A DNA stretch of 64,000 bases, taken from NCBI RefSeq assembly GCF_002157355.1, contig NZ_LYMK01000005.1, positions 142,290 to 206,289 on the forward strand, read 5' to 3'. Of this stretch, positions 36,707-46,900 are shown piece after piece. Numbering within the stretch: position 1 is the first letter of the stretch; each line of letters begins with the position of its first letter. The stretch is from Variovorax sp. JS1663 (lineage in GTDB: Bacteria > Pseudomonadota > Gammaproteobacteria > Burkholderiales > Burkholderiaceae_C). A model generated the notes under the pieces. The model searched no databases. It had not been told where the DNA came from and saw only the letters and a list, made by a program, of their open reading frames with translations. The position numbers were made by a program, and so were the translations under genes.

Positions 36707-37666
36707 TCAGAGCCACTTCGCCAGCGACATCACGACCGACAGCGTGACCAGCGCCAGCGCCGTCGACACCGCGACGCTCGCCGTCACCAGGTCCTCGGCC
36801 GTCCTGTAGCGCTGCGAGAACAGGAACACGTTGGCACCGATCGGCAGCGCGGCGGCCACCACCATCACCTGCAGCGGCAGCCCGCGCAGGCCCAACAGCC
36901 AGCCGAGCACCGCCACCAGCAGCGGATGGACGAGGTTCTTGATCAGCGCCTGCACCAGCGCCGGACGCCATTGGTGGCCGATGGGCGTGGCAGCCAGGGT
37001 GATGCCCACCATCACCAGCGCGATCGGCCCGAAGGCCTGGCCCAGCCAGGCGATGGGCTTGTAGATCGCCTCAGGCAGCGTGAGGCCGGTCTGCGCGAAC
37101 AGCAGGCCGCAGACGATCGGCAGCGGCACGGGGTGCACGATGGCGTTGTAGAAAGCCTTGGCCAGCGTGCGCAGGATCGGCGTACGTTCGCCACCCGCCT
37201 GGCGCGCCTGCTCGTGCGCCACGGCCAGTTCCAGCACCAGGGTGGCGCTGGTCAGCAGCACCAGCGAGTGCAGCGAGATCAGGGTCAGCAGGACCACCAT
37301 GCCCTCGGGCCCGTAGGCCAGGCCGATCAGCGCGATGCCGATCATCACCGTGTTGCTGAAGGTATTGGCCAGCGCGACCACGGCCGCGGTGCGGTTGAAG
37401 CCGCGCACCAGCAGCGTGGCCGCGAAGATCAGGCCGGCCGCGAGGAAGTAGGCCGCCACGGGCCCCAGCCGCAGCTGCTCGACGCGCACCGTGCTCATGG
37501 TGCGGAACAGCAGGGCCGGCGCGAGCAGCAGGAAGATCAGGTTCGACAGGTCGCGCACCGCGCCGCCGGTGACCCAGCCCCGCCGCCCTGCCAGGAAGCC
37601 CGCGCCGATGAGCAGAAAAACGGGAAGCAGCGACGACAGGACCGACGAGTTCACCGCGCCGAGCAT
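36707..37666 (-). CDS. AEC-family (auxin efflux carrier) transporter
   Basis: 319 residues from the ATG at 37666; an upstream in-frame start at 37789 would run through an intergenic repeat and is rejected. About ten membrane helices in two bundles of five, with the family patterns SNLIFLLLAPALLFRTMS and ANTFSNTVMIGIALIGLAYGPEG. Bacterial members move small carboxylates such as malonate or malate; the substrate here is unknown. Confidence 0.9.
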   Translation of the reverse strand: MLGAVNSSVLSSLLPVFLLIGAGFLAGRRGWVTGGAVRDLSNLIFLLLAPALLFRTMSTVRVEQLRLGPVAAYFLAAGLIFAATLLVRGFNRTAAVVALANTFSNTVMIGIALIGLAYGPEGMVVLLTLISLHSLVLLTSATLVLELAVAHEQARQAGGERTPILRTLAKAFYNAIVHPVPLPIVCGLLFAQTGLTLPEAIYKPIAWLGQAFGPIALVMVGITLAATPIGHQWRPALVQALIKNLVHPLLVAVLGWLLGLRGLPLQVMVVAAALPIGANVFLFSQRYRTAEDLVTASVAVSTALALVTLSVVMSLAKWL

Positions 37667-37721
37667 ACAGAAGCTCTCCCCCAGGCTCCCCCACTTCGTG
37701 TGGTCCGCCAACCCCCTCACC

Positions 37722-37768
37722 GGGGGCAACACCAGCGGCCCGGCAAAGCCGGTTCCGCGGTGTTCCCC
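37722..37768. repeat. Intergenic hairpin repeat of Comamonadaceae type
   Basis: A near-palindrome: GGGGGCAACACCAGCGG pairs with CCGCGGTGTTCCCC, and CCGGCAAAGCCGG forms an inner hairpin. It is preceded by a C-rich tract with CCACTTCGTG. I recall this arrangement as a common intergenic repeat in Variovorax and relatives. Only one copy is seen in this window, between the AEC carrier and the aldo/keto reductase, which diverge. Confidence 0.6.
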
Positions 37769-37866
37769 GAATATCCACCGAAGCCTCATAGGTCGCGCGT
37801 CGCAGGAAGCACGGTCGACAACTATGATGGCCCGCTCCCTCCCGCCATCACCGCAGGACTCTACCC

Positions 37867-38877
37867 ATGAGCATTCCCACCACCCGCCTCGGCCGCACCG
37901 GCCTCGTCGTCTCGCGCCTCGCCCTCGGCACCATGACCTTCGGCCTTCAGACCGACGAGACGGTGGCGCGGCAGATCCTCGACAAGGCCACCGAGGCCGG
38001 CATCAACTTCCTCGACACCGCCGACGTGTACCCGCTCGGCGGCACGGTCGAGACCACCGGCCGCACCGAGGAGATCATCGGCCGCTGGCTGCAGTCCAAG
38101 GGCCCCGGCGCGCGGCGCCGCTTCATCCTCGCGACCAAGGCCGTCGGCAAAGTCGGCCCGAACCCCTGGGACCAGGGCGCCTCGCGCAAGCACCTGCTCG
38201 ATGCCATCGATGCCTCGCTGGCACGCCTGCAGACCGACCACGTGGACCTGTACCAGTTGCACAGCGACGACCGCACGACGCCGCTGGACGAGAGTCTGGA
38301 GGCGCTGGACGTGATCGTCCGCTCGGGCCGCGCGCGCTACGTCGGCGTCTCGAACTTCCTGGCGTACCGCCTGGCGCGCGCCATCGGCCGCGCCGAGCTG
38401 CGCCGCCTCACCGGCATCGTGTGCGTGCAGCCGCGCTACAGCCTGCTGTTCCGCGAGATCGAGCGCGAGCTGCTGCCGCTGGCCGACGAGGAGGGACTGG
38501 GCGTCATCCCCTACAACCCGCTCGCGGGCGGGCTGCTCACCGGCAAGTACAAGCACGACACGAAGCTGGAGGACAACACCCGCTTCACGCTCGGCACAGC
38601 AGGCTCCATGTACCAGGACCGCTACTGGAACGAGCGCAGCTTCGCCACGGTCGCGAAACTGCACGCCTTGGCCGACGAGGCCGGCGTGCCGCTCGCGACG
38701 CTCGCGGTGGCCTGGGTGATGGCCAACCCGCTGATCACCGCGCCGCTGCTGGGCGCCAGCCGGCCGGATCAGCTGGACGCCACGATCGCGGCGGCCGGCT
38801 ACCAGCTCGACGCGGCGCTCAAGCAGCGGCTCGACGAGTTGACAGCCGAATACCGCAAGGGCGACGCGCCGCGCTGA
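37867..38877 (+). CDS. Aldo/keto reductase
   Basis: 336 residues, a TIM-barrel AKR. Catalytic tetrad: Asp and Tyr in FLDTADVYPLGG, Lys in ILATKAVGKVG and His in LYQLHSDDRTTPLDES; NADPH-binding GASRPDQLDA near the C-terminus. It would reduce an aldehyde or ketone with NADPH in the cytoplasm; close relatives are annotated only as general oxidoreductases. It stands alone, 3 bp from the convergent TonB receptor stop. Confidence 0.92.
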   Translation: MSIPTTRLGRTGLVVSRLALGTMTFGLQTDETVARQILDKATEAGINFLDTADVYPLGGTVETTGRTEEIIGRWLQSKGPGARRRFILATKAVGKVGPNPWDQGASRKHLLDAIDASLARLQTDHVDLYQLHSDDRTTPLDESLEALDVIVRSGRARYVGVSNFLAYRLARAIGRAELRRLTGIVCVQPRYSLLFREIERELLPLADEEGLGVIPYNPLAGGLLTGKYKHDTKLEDNTRFTLGTAGSMYQDRYWNERSFATVAKLHALADEAGVPLATLAVAWVMANPLITAPLLGASRPDQLDATIAAAGYQLDAALKQRLDELTAEYRKGDAPR

Positions 38878-38880
38878 GCC

Positions 38881-40980
38881 TCAGAAGTTCACCCGCAGCC
38901 CCACCTTCACGCTGCGCCCCGGCAGCGGTGCATTCGGGAAGGCGGTGGTGGTGAGGATCGAGGTCGCGCTGTAGGCCAGCTTGTTGGTCGCGTTGTCGAT
39001 GCGCGCGTACCAGGTGAGGCTGGCGTGCTGCACCTTCATGCGATAGGTCAGCGCCGCGTTCCACAAGGTGTAGGCATCGGTCGGCCGCGCGCCGACGGCG
39101 GGCACGCGCCGCTGGGCCGCGTAGTGATCGAAGCCCAGGCGCGCCGACCAGGGGCCGTTGCCGTACACCAGGGTCGCACCCACGCGCGCCGGCGAGATGC
39201 GCGGCAGCGGCTCGCCGGTGTCGGTGTTCTTCGCCCGCACGAGGTCGCCGCGCCACTGCAGGTCCAGCGTGGAGCCGTCGGCCGCCTTCCCGAAGCCGTC
39301 GACACCCAGCAGGCGCAGGTTGCCGCTGGCCTCGATGCCGGTGAAGCGGGCGCGCACGCCGCGGTAGACGTATTCGTCCATCACGTCGGGGAACACCAGG
39401 CCTTCCTCCGTCTCGATCGGGCCGGGGTTCACCGTCCCGTCCTCGCCGCGCACGTTGCCCGAGGCCGTCAGCCCGATGTAGTTGCGAAAGCGCGTGGCGT
39501 AGGCGTTGACCCGCGCCGTGTTGGCACCGGACTTCCACTGCGCACCGAGGTCGAAGCCCACCGACTTCTCCTTCTGCAGGGTCGGATCGCCCAGTTCCCA
39601 GGCGCCGGTCGCCACGTGCGGGCCGTTGGCGAAGAGTTCGTAGTCCTTGGGCGCGCGCTCGGTGTAGGCCAGGTTCGAGGTCAGTTGCCACTGCGGGTTC
39701 AGGTCCACCAGCGCGCCCAGCGCCGCACTGTGCGGATTGAACGTGCGCTCGCCCACCGCGAAGCGCGCGACGTCCGGATCGGGCGAGCCCAGCGAGCGCA
39801 CCTTCACCTGCTCGGTGCGCGCGCCGAAGCTCAGCCGGCCCCAGGGCATGCCCAGCTCCTCGTGCAGGAACAGCGCGTTCGAGCGCGTGCGGCTGTGCGG
39901 TGCGAAGGCCTCCTCGCCATCGGCGGAGAAGCGGCCGGTCTCGCTGGTGAAGCCGATCAGGCCCTCCAGGTTGCCGATCTTGCGGTGGCGCGCCTCCAGG
40001 CGGAAGTCGTGGCTTTTGTTGGCGAAGGTGGTGCCGGGTGCCTGGCCTTCGAACTCGGTGTGGCGGTAGTTGGTGTAGCCGAATTTGCCGTGGATGCTGC
40101 TGAAGAAGCCGCCCGGCCGCCACTCGCCTTCGAGCGCATAGCGGTCGGACTTCATGTCGATGCTGACGTCGTCTTCCGCCACCGTGCCGTACTTGCTGCG
40201 GTAGCTGCTGACCGAGGCGCCGATCCAGCCCTGGGCGAAGAACAGCGTGCCGCCGATGGCGCCGCCGTCGGCACGGTTGGCCGAATTGCAGATCCTGCGC
40301 GCCGGGCCCGGACGCTTCGGGTTCCCGCAGCCCAGTTCGATCGGCACGCGGGTGTCGTCCGCGTCGCGGCTGAAGGCATCGACGTGCAGCGCATAGCGGT
40401 CGTTGCCGCCCTCGAGCACCGCCCCGCCGCTCTTCTCACGGCTGCCGCTGGCCCAGCCGGCATCGATGCGGCCACCGAAGCCGTCGAGTGGCTCGCTGGG
40501 AATGCGGTTGTCGATCACGTTGACCACCCCGCCGACGGCGCTGCCGCCGTACTGCAGGGCCGAGGGGCCGCGCAGCACCTCGATGCGCTCGGTCACCAGC
40601 GCATCGACCGGCACCGCATGGTCATAGCTCAGGGCCGAGGCGTCGGGCGCGGCGCCGCCGTTCTGCAGGATCCGGATGCGATCGCCGTCCTGGCCGCGGA
40701 TGGTGGGCCGGCTGGCATTGGGACCGAAGTAGGTGCTGCTGACGCCCGGCAGGGTGTTCAGCGTCTCGCCCAGCGTGGGCTGGGAGCGCAGCAGCAGTGG
40801 GTCGCCCGAGACGGCGGTGGTGGGCGCGATCAGGTCCGTGGCGCCCAGCGGGTTGCCGGTGACCGTGATTTCCTGCAGCGAACCCGCAGGCGCCGCCGCG
40901 TCGGATTGCGCCGAGGCAGCGCAGGACAGAAGCGAGAGAACGGCAACGCCCAAGGCGTTGCGCGCGAAAAGAGTAGACAT
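38881..40980 (-). CDS. TonB-dependent outer-membrane receptor, ZnuD-like
   Basis: 699 residues. Signal peptide ending near ASAQS; TonB box-like EITVTGNP; plug domain with NTLPGVSSTYFGPNASRPTIRG and GGSAVGGVVNVID; then a 22-strand barrel ending in the aromatic signature VKVGLRVNF. Within the barrel, SSYRSKYGTVAEDDVSIDMK and YELFANGPHVATGAWELGDP look like the ZnuD/zinc-receptor group. It would import a metal ion or metal complex using TonB energy. A His-rich small protein gene lies 78 bp upstream on the same strand, supporting a metal role. Metal identity is inference. Confidence 0.88.
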   Translation of the reverse strand: MSTLFARNALGVAVLSLLSCAASAQSDAAAPAGSLQEITVTGNPLGATDLIAPTTAVSGDPLLLRSQPTLGETLNTLPGVSSTYFGPNASRPTIRGQDGDRIRILQNGGAAPDASALSYDHAVPVDALVTERIEVLRGPSALQYGGSAVGGVVNVIDNRIPSEPLDGFGGRIDAGWASGSREKSGGAVLEGGNDRYALHVDAFSRDADDTRVPIELGCGNPKRPGPARRICNSANRADGGAIGGTLFFAQGWIGASVSSYRSKYGTVAEDDVSIDMKSDRYALEGEWRPGGFFSSIHGKFGYTNYRHTEFEGQAPGTTFANKSHDFRLEARHRKIGNLEGLIGFTSETGRFSADGEEAFAPHSRTRSNALFLHEELGMPWGRLSFGARTEQVKVRSLGSPDPDVARFAVGERTFNPHSAALGALVDLNPQWQLTSNLAYTERAPKDYELFANGPHVATGAWELGDPTLQKEKSVGFDLGAQWKSGANTARVNAYATRFRNYIGLTASGNVRGEDGTVNPGPIETEEGLVFPDVMDEYVYRGVRARFTGIEASGNLRLLGVDGFGKAADGSTLDLQWRGDLVRAKNTDTGEPLPRISPARVGATLVYGNGPWSARLGFDHYAAQRRVPAVGARPTDAYTLWNAALTYRMKVQHASLTWYARIDNATNKLAYSATSILTTTAFPNAPLPGRSVKVGLRVNF

Positions 40981-41058
40981 GGAAGGACATTCGTTGAATC
41001 GATGAGGATCCGGCCGCGGCCCGCAGGCGGGCGCAGCAGCGCGGTCGGCAAGACGGAT

Positions 41059-41436
41059 TCAGCGAGTGGCAGGCGGGCCGCGCGCGTCGAACAGCGCAAC
41101 CCAGCGGGCGAGTGCCTCGCCCTCGAGGAACAGGAAGGTGGCGGCCGGGAGTTGAACCGGCAGCATCAGCGCCGGCACGCAGAGTGCGGCCGGGCCATGG
41201 GAGAGCTGGTCGTAGAGCCGGCAGTCGGCATCGCTGCCGTGGCCGCCGAAAAGCGCGGACAGCCCGTGACCGGCATCGCCCGCCTCGCCCTGCCCGGCCA
41301 CCGCTGCGGGCGCATGCAAGAGGGCATGGCCATGCAGCGTGCGGTGCATCAGCCCCAACGTGGTCGCCAGCCACAGCGCGAACGCCAGCACGCACAGCAG
41401 TGCGCGGGCGTGGCTGGGGCGGCGGGCGAAGCGCAT
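41059..41436 (-). CDS. Small His-rich membrane-anchored protein (possible metal handling)
   Basis: 125 residues. A basic N-terminus and one membrane segment or signal (ALLCVLAFALWLATTLGLMH), then an exported part with several His and Asp (LHGHALLHAP, DAGHGLSALFGGHGSDADCR) and two cysteines. No family is certain; short proteins of this look (DUF2946-like) often precede TonB metal receptors in betaproteobacteria. Same strand as the receptor, probably co-transcribed. Role in periplasmic metal binding is inferred from composition and position. Confidence 0.6.
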   Translation of the reverse strand: MRFARRPSHARALLCVLAFALWLATTLGLMHRTLHGHALLHAPAAVAGQGEAGDAGHGLSALFGGHGSDADCRLYDQLSHGPAALCVPALMLPVQLPAATFLFLEGEALARWVALFDARGPPATR

Positions 41437-41443
41437 GCCTTCT

Positions 41444-41992
41444 TCAGGCCTTCTTGAGCCGTGAAGCGAAGGTCTTCTGGAACTTCTCGACCTTGGGCCC
41501 GACCACGAAGGCGCAATAGCCCTGGTTCGGGTTGTTGGCGAAGTAGTCCTGGTGGTAGGCCTCGGCCGTCGAATAGTTCGAAAGCGGCTTCACCTCCGTG
41601 ACTACCGGCGAACGATAGGTCTTGCTGGCCCCGATCTCGGCGATGACCTGTTCGGCCATCTGCTTCTGGGCTTCGTCCAGGTAGTAGATGCCGCTGCGGT
41701 ACTGGGTGCCGACGTCGTTGCCCTGGCGGTTGAGCGTGGTCGGGTCGTGCACCACGAAGAAGATCTCGAGGATCTCGCGCAGCGAGATCTGCGCCGGGTC
41801 GAACGCCAGTTTCACGACCTCGTTATGGCCGGTGCGGCCGGTGCAAACCTGCTCGTAGCTCGGATTGATCGTCTCGCCGTTGCTGTAGCCCGACTCGACG
41901 TCGAGCACGCCCTGGACTCTGTCGAAAACGGCCTCGGTGCACCAGAAGCAGCCACCGCCCAGGACAATGGTTTCGACTTGCGGTGATGACAT
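41444..41992 (-). CDS. msrA: Peptide methionine sulfoxide reductase MsrA
   Basis: 182 residues. IVLGGGCFWCTEAVFDRVQGV holds the catalytic Cys of GCFW; YSNGETINPSYEQVCTGRTGHNE and the resolving Cys in NQGYCAFVVGPKVEKF complete the family pattern. It repairs Met-S-sulfoxide in proteins. It is divergent from a TetR gene and its stop lies 8 bp upstream of the small His-rich gene start, so these three minus-strand genes may form one transcript. Confidence 0.97.
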   Translation of the reverse strand: MSSPQVETIVLGGGCFWCTEAVFDRVQGVLDVESGYSNGETINPSYEQVCTGRTGHNEVVKLAFDPAQISLREILEIFFVVHDPTTLNRQGNDVGTQYRSGIYYLDEAQKQMAEQVIAEIGASKTYRSPVVTEVKPLSNYSTAEAYHQDYFANNPNQGYCAFVVGPKVEKFQKTFASRLKKA

Positions 41993-42038
41993 GAGCGGCT
42001 CCGTCGGCTGGAAATTGCAAACCCCGCATTGTCGCGGC

Positions 42039-42067
42039 TTGACGCCCCCGGGTGCGCTCACTACATT
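42039..42067 (+). promoter_or_regulatory. Sigma70-type promoter of the tetR-RND operon
   Basis: TTGACG (42039-42044) and TACATT (42062-42067) are 17 bp apart, ending 27 bp before the tetR start. The following TTACTAACCCGCCAGTCATTAA (trimmed core ACTAAC and GTCATTA) is a rough inverted repeat over the expected start of transcription, a possible TetR operator. Confidence 0.55.
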
Positions 42068-42094
42068 ACTAACCCGCCAGTCATTAAGAAATCG

Positions 42095-42775
42095 ATGCCC
42101 GCCGCCTCCCGCTTCATCAGCGACAAGCTCTTCCCCGAACGCGCCAAGCGCGAGCGACGCAAGGAGGCGCGGCCCGGCGAACTGCTGGAGGCGGCGCTGG
42201 ACCTGTTCGTGGCCAAGGGCTTCGCCGCCACCCGGGCCGAGGAGGTGGCGGCCCGCGCCGGGGTCTCCAAGGGCACCCTCTTTCTCTATTTTCCGAGCAA
42301 GGAAGAGCTCTTCAAGGCCGTGGTGATCGAGAACCTGTCCGGCCGCTTCACCGAATGGAATGCCGAGTTCGAGGCCTTCGAGGGGAGCACCTCCGACATG
42401 CTGCGCTACTGCATGCGCATCTGGTGGGAGCGCGTGGGCTCGACCAAGGCCTCGGGCCTGACCAAGCTGATGCTCAGCGAGGGGAGCAACTTCCCCGAAC
42501 TGGCCGAGTTCTACCGTCAGGAAGTGGTGCGGCCCGGGCACTCTCTCCTGCGGCGCATCATCCAACGCGGCATCGACAGCGGGGAGTTCGGGCCGGTGGA
42601 CGTGGACCATGCCATCTATTCGGTGATCGCGCCGATGATCTTCCTCATGCTGTGGAAGCACTCGGCCATGGTCTGCGTCGACGGAGAGGCCGATATCGAC
42701 CCCGAAAAGTACCTTGCGATCCAGGCCGAGACGGTGCTGCACGGCCTGAGCAAGCCGCAGAAGGCGGGCCCATGA
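42095..42775 (+). CDS. TetR-family repressor of an RND efflux operon
   Basis: 226 residues. HTH at about residues 25-70 (ELLEAALDLFVAKGFAATRAEEVAARAGVSKGTLFLYFPSKEELF), followed by an all-helical ligand domain with a WERVGSTKASGLTKLML segment like AcrR-type regulators. ATG at 42095 is the best start; 42029 lies upstream of the predicted promoter. Its stop overlaps the adaptor gene by ATGA, so it is the first gene of the pump operon and likely represses it. Confidence 0.92.
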   Translation: MPAASRFISDKLFPERAKRERRKEARPGELLEAALDLFVAKGFAATRAEEVAARAGVSKGTLFLYFPSKEELFKAVVIENLSGRFTEWNAEFEAFEGSTSDMLRYCMRIWWERVGSTKASGLTKLMLSEGSNFPELAEFYRQEVVRPGHSLLRRIIQRGIDSGEFGPVDVDHAIYSVIAPMIFLMLWKHSAMVCVDGEADIDPEKYLAIQAETVLHGLSKPQKAGP

Positions 42776-43917
42776 AGCGCATCCTCGCCTGGAGCGTCGC
42801 GGCCCTGCTGCTGGTGCTGCTGGCCGCCGGTGGGCTGCGTGCCATCGAGGCACGTCGTGCGAAGCAGGCCGCGGCAGCGCCGCCGGCCGAGACCGTGGTC
42901 CAGCTGGCCCCGGCCGACGTGGTCCGCCCGGCCAGGCGCGAGCTGGCGCAGACCCTGTCGGTGTCGGGCACCCTCAGGGCGGTCGACTGGGCCCTGGTCA
43001 AGGCCCGCGTCGCTGGCGAGCTGACCGGCCTCACGGTGCGCGAGGGCGACACGGTGAAGGCCGGCCAGGTGATCGCGCGCATCGAGCCGGCCGAATACCA
43101 GTCCCGCGTGCGCCAGGCCCAGGAGCAGGCCGACAGCGCCAGCGCCCAGGCCGAGGTGGCGCAGCGCACCTACGAGAACAACAAGGCCCTGGTGGACCAG
43201 GGCTTCATCTCGCGCACCGCGCTGGACACCTCCCTGTCCAACCTCAATGCCGCGCGCGCCACCCATCGCGCCGCGCTGGCGGCGGTGGAGATGGCGCGCA
43301 AGTCGCTGCACGACACCGCGCTCACCAGCCCGATCGACGGCCAGGTGGCACAGCGCCTGGCGCAGAACGGCGAGCGCGTCTCGGTCGATGCGCGGGTGAT
43401 CGAAGTGGTGGACCTCAGCCGCCTCGAAGTGGAGGCCACGCTCTCGGCCGCCGACTCGGTCGCCGTGCGCGTGGGCCAGCGCGCGACGCTGCAGGTGGAA
43501 GGCAGCGGCCTCCTCGACCCCACCAGCGCGGCGCGCCAGGTCGATGCCACCGTGGTGCGCGTGAACCCCAGCGCGCAGGCCGGCAGCCGCAGCGTGCTGG
43601 TCTACCTGCGGCTGGACCGCAGCACCGGCTTCCGCCAGGGCCTGTTCGCGCAGGGCACCCTGGCGGTCGGCCAGACCGAGGCGCTGGCGCTGCCCCTTTC
43701 GGCGGTGCGCATCGACAAGCCGGCACCCTACGTGCAGGTGGTGATCGAGGGCCGCATCGCGCACCGCCCCGTCCAGACCGGGCCGCGCGGCCAGGTCGGC
43801 GGCCAGACATTGATCGCGGTGCAGGGCGTCGAGGAGGGCATGCCGGTCGTGGCCGGCACCGTCGGCCAGCTGCGCGAAGGCACCGCGGTGAAGCTCGCGG
43901 CGCCCGTCGCCCCTTGA
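42772..43917 (+). CDS. RND efflux periplasmic adaptor (membrane fusion protein)
   Basis: 381 residues. One N-terminal membrane helix or signal (residues 5-25), a biotinyl-lipoyl half motif GELTGLTVREGDTVKAGQVIARIE near 85, an alpha-hairpin (QAQEQADSASAQAEVAQRTYE to RKSLHDTAL), the second lipoyl half LTSPIDGQVAQRLAQNGERV, and beta-barrel and membrane-proximal domains. It links the RND pump to a TolC channel. The hairpin is short, as in MdtA/AcrA-like adaptors. Confidence 0.93.
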   Translation: MKRILAWSVAALLLVLLAAGGLRAIEARRAKQAAAAPPAETVVQLAPADVVRPARRELAQTLSVSGTLRAVDWALVKARVAGELTGLTVREGDTVKAGQVIARIEPAEYQSRVRQAQEQADSASAQAEVAQRTYENNKALVDQGFISRTALDTSLSNLNAARATHRAALAAVEMARKSLHDTALTSPIDGQVAQRLAQNGERVSVDARVIEVVDLSRLEVEATLSAADSVAVRVGQRATLQVEGSGLLDPTSAARQVDATVVRVNPSAQAGSRSVLVYLRLDRSTGFRQGLFAQGTLAVGQTEALALPLSAVRIDKPAPYVQVVIEGRIAHRPVQTGPRGQVGGQTLIAVQGVEEGMPVVAGTVGQLREGTAVKLAAPVAP

Positions 43918-43933
43918 AGGCATCCGGCCGGCC

Positions 43934-46900
43934 ATGTGGTTCACCCGCGTCAGCCTGAAGAACCCGGTCTTCGCGACCATGCTGATGCTCGCGCTGGTGG
44001 TGCTGGGCCTGTTCTCCTACCAGCGCCTGGCGGTGGACCAGTTCCCCAACATCGACTTCCCGGTGGTGGTGGTGATCACCGAATACCCCGGCGCCTCGCC
44101 CGAGATCGTGGAGAGCGAGGTGACCAAGAAGGTGGAGGAAGGCGTCAACGCCATCGCCGGCATCAACGCCCTCACCTCGCGCAGCTACGAGGGGCAGTCG
44201 GTGGTGATCATCGAGTTCCAGCTCTACGTGGACGGGCGCAAGGCGGCCGACGACGTGCGCGAGAAGGTGGCGGCCGTGCGGCCCCTCTTCCGCGACGAGG
44301 TGAAGGAGCCGCGGGTGCTGCGCTTCGATCCGGCCTCCCGGCCCGTGTGGTCGGTGGCGGTGCTTCCGGACGGCGCCAAGGGCAGTCAGCCTTCCGCCGT
44401 CGAACTGACCAACTGGGCCGACCAGGTCCTAAAGAAGCGCCTGGAGAACGTGCGCGGCGTCGGCTCCGTCACGCTGGTGGGCGGCACCAAGCGCGAGATC
44501 AACATCTACCTCAACCCGCAGGCGATGGAGGCCTTCGGCGTCAGCGCCCAGCAGGTGGTGGAGGCGGTGCGGGCCGAGAACCAGGCCCTGCCGGTGGGCG
44601 CGGTGCGCTCGCTGGAACAGGAGCGCGTGGTGCAGATCGATGCGCGCATGGCGCGGCCGGAGGACTTCGGCCGCATCATCCTCGCGCGCAAGGGCGGCGC
44701 GCCCATCCGCATCGACCAGGTGGCCAGCGTGCGCGACGGCGCGCAGGAGCTCGAGAGCCTGGCGCTCTACAACGGCCAGCGCACCCTGCTCCTGTCGGTG
44801 CAGAAGGCGCAGGACGAGAACACCATCCAGGTGGTGGACGGCCTGCGCAAGGCGCTGGTGGACATCGCGCCGCAGTTGCCGCCCGGCGTGAAGCTGGAGC
44901 CCATCGGCGACGCCTCGCGGCCGATCCGCGTCGCGGTGGACAACGTGCGGCGGACCCTCATCGAGGGAGCGCTGCTCACGGTCCTGATCGTCTTCCTGTT
45001 CCTCAACTCCTGGCGCTCGACCGTCATCACCGGGCTGACGCTGCCGATCGCGCTGATCGGCACCTTCTGGTTCATGGCCATGTTCGGCTTCACCATCAAC
45101 ATGGTGACGCTGATGGCGCTGTCGCTGTGCGTGGGCCTTCTGATCGACGACGCGATCGTGGTGCGCGAGAACATCGTGCGCCACGTGCAGATGGGCAAGG
45201 CGCCCTACGCCGCGGCGCTCGACGGCACGCAGGAGATCGGCCTGGCGGTGCTGGCCACCACGCTGTCGATCGTGGCGGTGTTCCTGCCCATCGGCTTCAT
45301 GGAAGGCATCATCGGCAAGTTCTTCCACGAGTTCGGCATCACCATCGTGGCGGCGGTGCTGATCTCGATGTTCGTGAGCTTCACGCTGGACCCGATGCTG
45401 TCCAGCATCTGGCACGACCCGTCCATCCATGCGCACGGCGAGCGCAAGGCGCCCACCGGCCTCTACGACAGGACCATCGGCCGCGTCACCGGCTGGTTCG
45501 ACCGCGCCACCGACCGCCTCGGCGAGGGCTACCAGGCCATCCTGCGCTGGTCGCTCGCGCACAAGCTCGCCACCCTGCTCACCGCGATCGGCATCTTCGT
45601 CGCCAGCGTGCTCATGGTCCCGTTGCTCGGCAGCGAGTTCGTGCCCAAGGCCGACTACTCCGAGACCAACATCAGCTTCTACACGCCGGTCGGCTCGTCG
45701 CTGGAGGTGACCGAGGCCAAGGCCCGCCAGGTCGAGGGCATCCTGCGCGAGATGCCCGAGGTGCGCTACACGCTGAGCACCATCAACACAGGCGACGCCC
45801 AGGGCAAGATCTACGCGAGCATCTACGTGCGCCTGGTCGACCGCCACCGGCGCAGCCGCAGCGTGGACCAGATGTCCACGGTGCTGCGCGAGCGGCTGCG
45901 CACGATCCCCGGCATCACCGTCACCCACGTGGGCCTGCGCGACTCGGTGGGCGGCAACAAGGCGATCGAGTTCTCGCTGCAGGGCCCCGACCTGCAGGAG
46001 CTGGAGCGGCTCACGCAGCGGGTGATGGAAACGATCCGCCCCATCTCCGGCCTGGTGGACCTCGACTCCAGCCAGAAGCCCAACAAGCCCACCGTGAACG
46101 TGGTGGTGCGGCGAGATGCGGCGTCCGACCTGGGCCTGGGTGTGGCGCCCATCGCCGCCGCCCTGCGGACCCTGGTGGCCGGCACCACCGTGGGCAACTG
46201 GCGCGCACCCGACGACCAGACCTATGACGTCAACGTGCGCCTGGCGCCCGAGGTGCGCAACTCGCCGGCCGACCTGGCGCGTCTGCCCTTCGTCAGCACC
46301 ACCATGGGGGCCAACGCCGACGGCTCCAGCCGCATCGTGCGCCTGCAGCAGGTGGCCGAGGTGCGCGAGAGCACCGGGCCCAACCAGATCAACCGGCGCG
46401 CCCTGGCGCGCGAGGTGAGCATCAACGCCAACGTCGCGGGCCGCTCGGCCGGCGAGGTCTCGGCCGACATCCGCACCGCGCTCGCCGGCATCGCCTTCCC
46501 GCCCGGCTACGGCTGGCAGTTCAGCGGCTCGACCAAGAACATGCAGGAGTCCTTCGGCTACGCGGTCTCGGCCCTGGCGCTGGCGATCATCTTCATCTAC
46601 ATGATCCTGGCCAGCCAGTTCAAGAGCTTCCTGCAGCCGCTGGCGCTGATGACGGCACTGCCGCTCACGCTGATCGGCGTGGTGCTCGCGCTGATGGGCT
46701 TCGGCTCGACGCTCTCGATGTTCTCGATCATCGGCATCGTGATGCTGATGGGCCTGGTGACCAAGAACGCCATCCTTCTGGTGGACTTCGCCATCCGCGC
46801 ACGCGAACCGGTAGTGCAGCCCGACGGCAGCGCCACGCCCGGCCTGCCGCGGGCCGAGGCCCTGCTGCTGGCCGCACGCGTGCGGCTGCGCCCGATCCTC

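Noticed and set aside
39025..41457. An 810-codon plus-strand frame opposite the TonB receptor
   Set aside because: No domains and a composition typical of antisense GC-rich frames; the receptor is complete on the minus strand.
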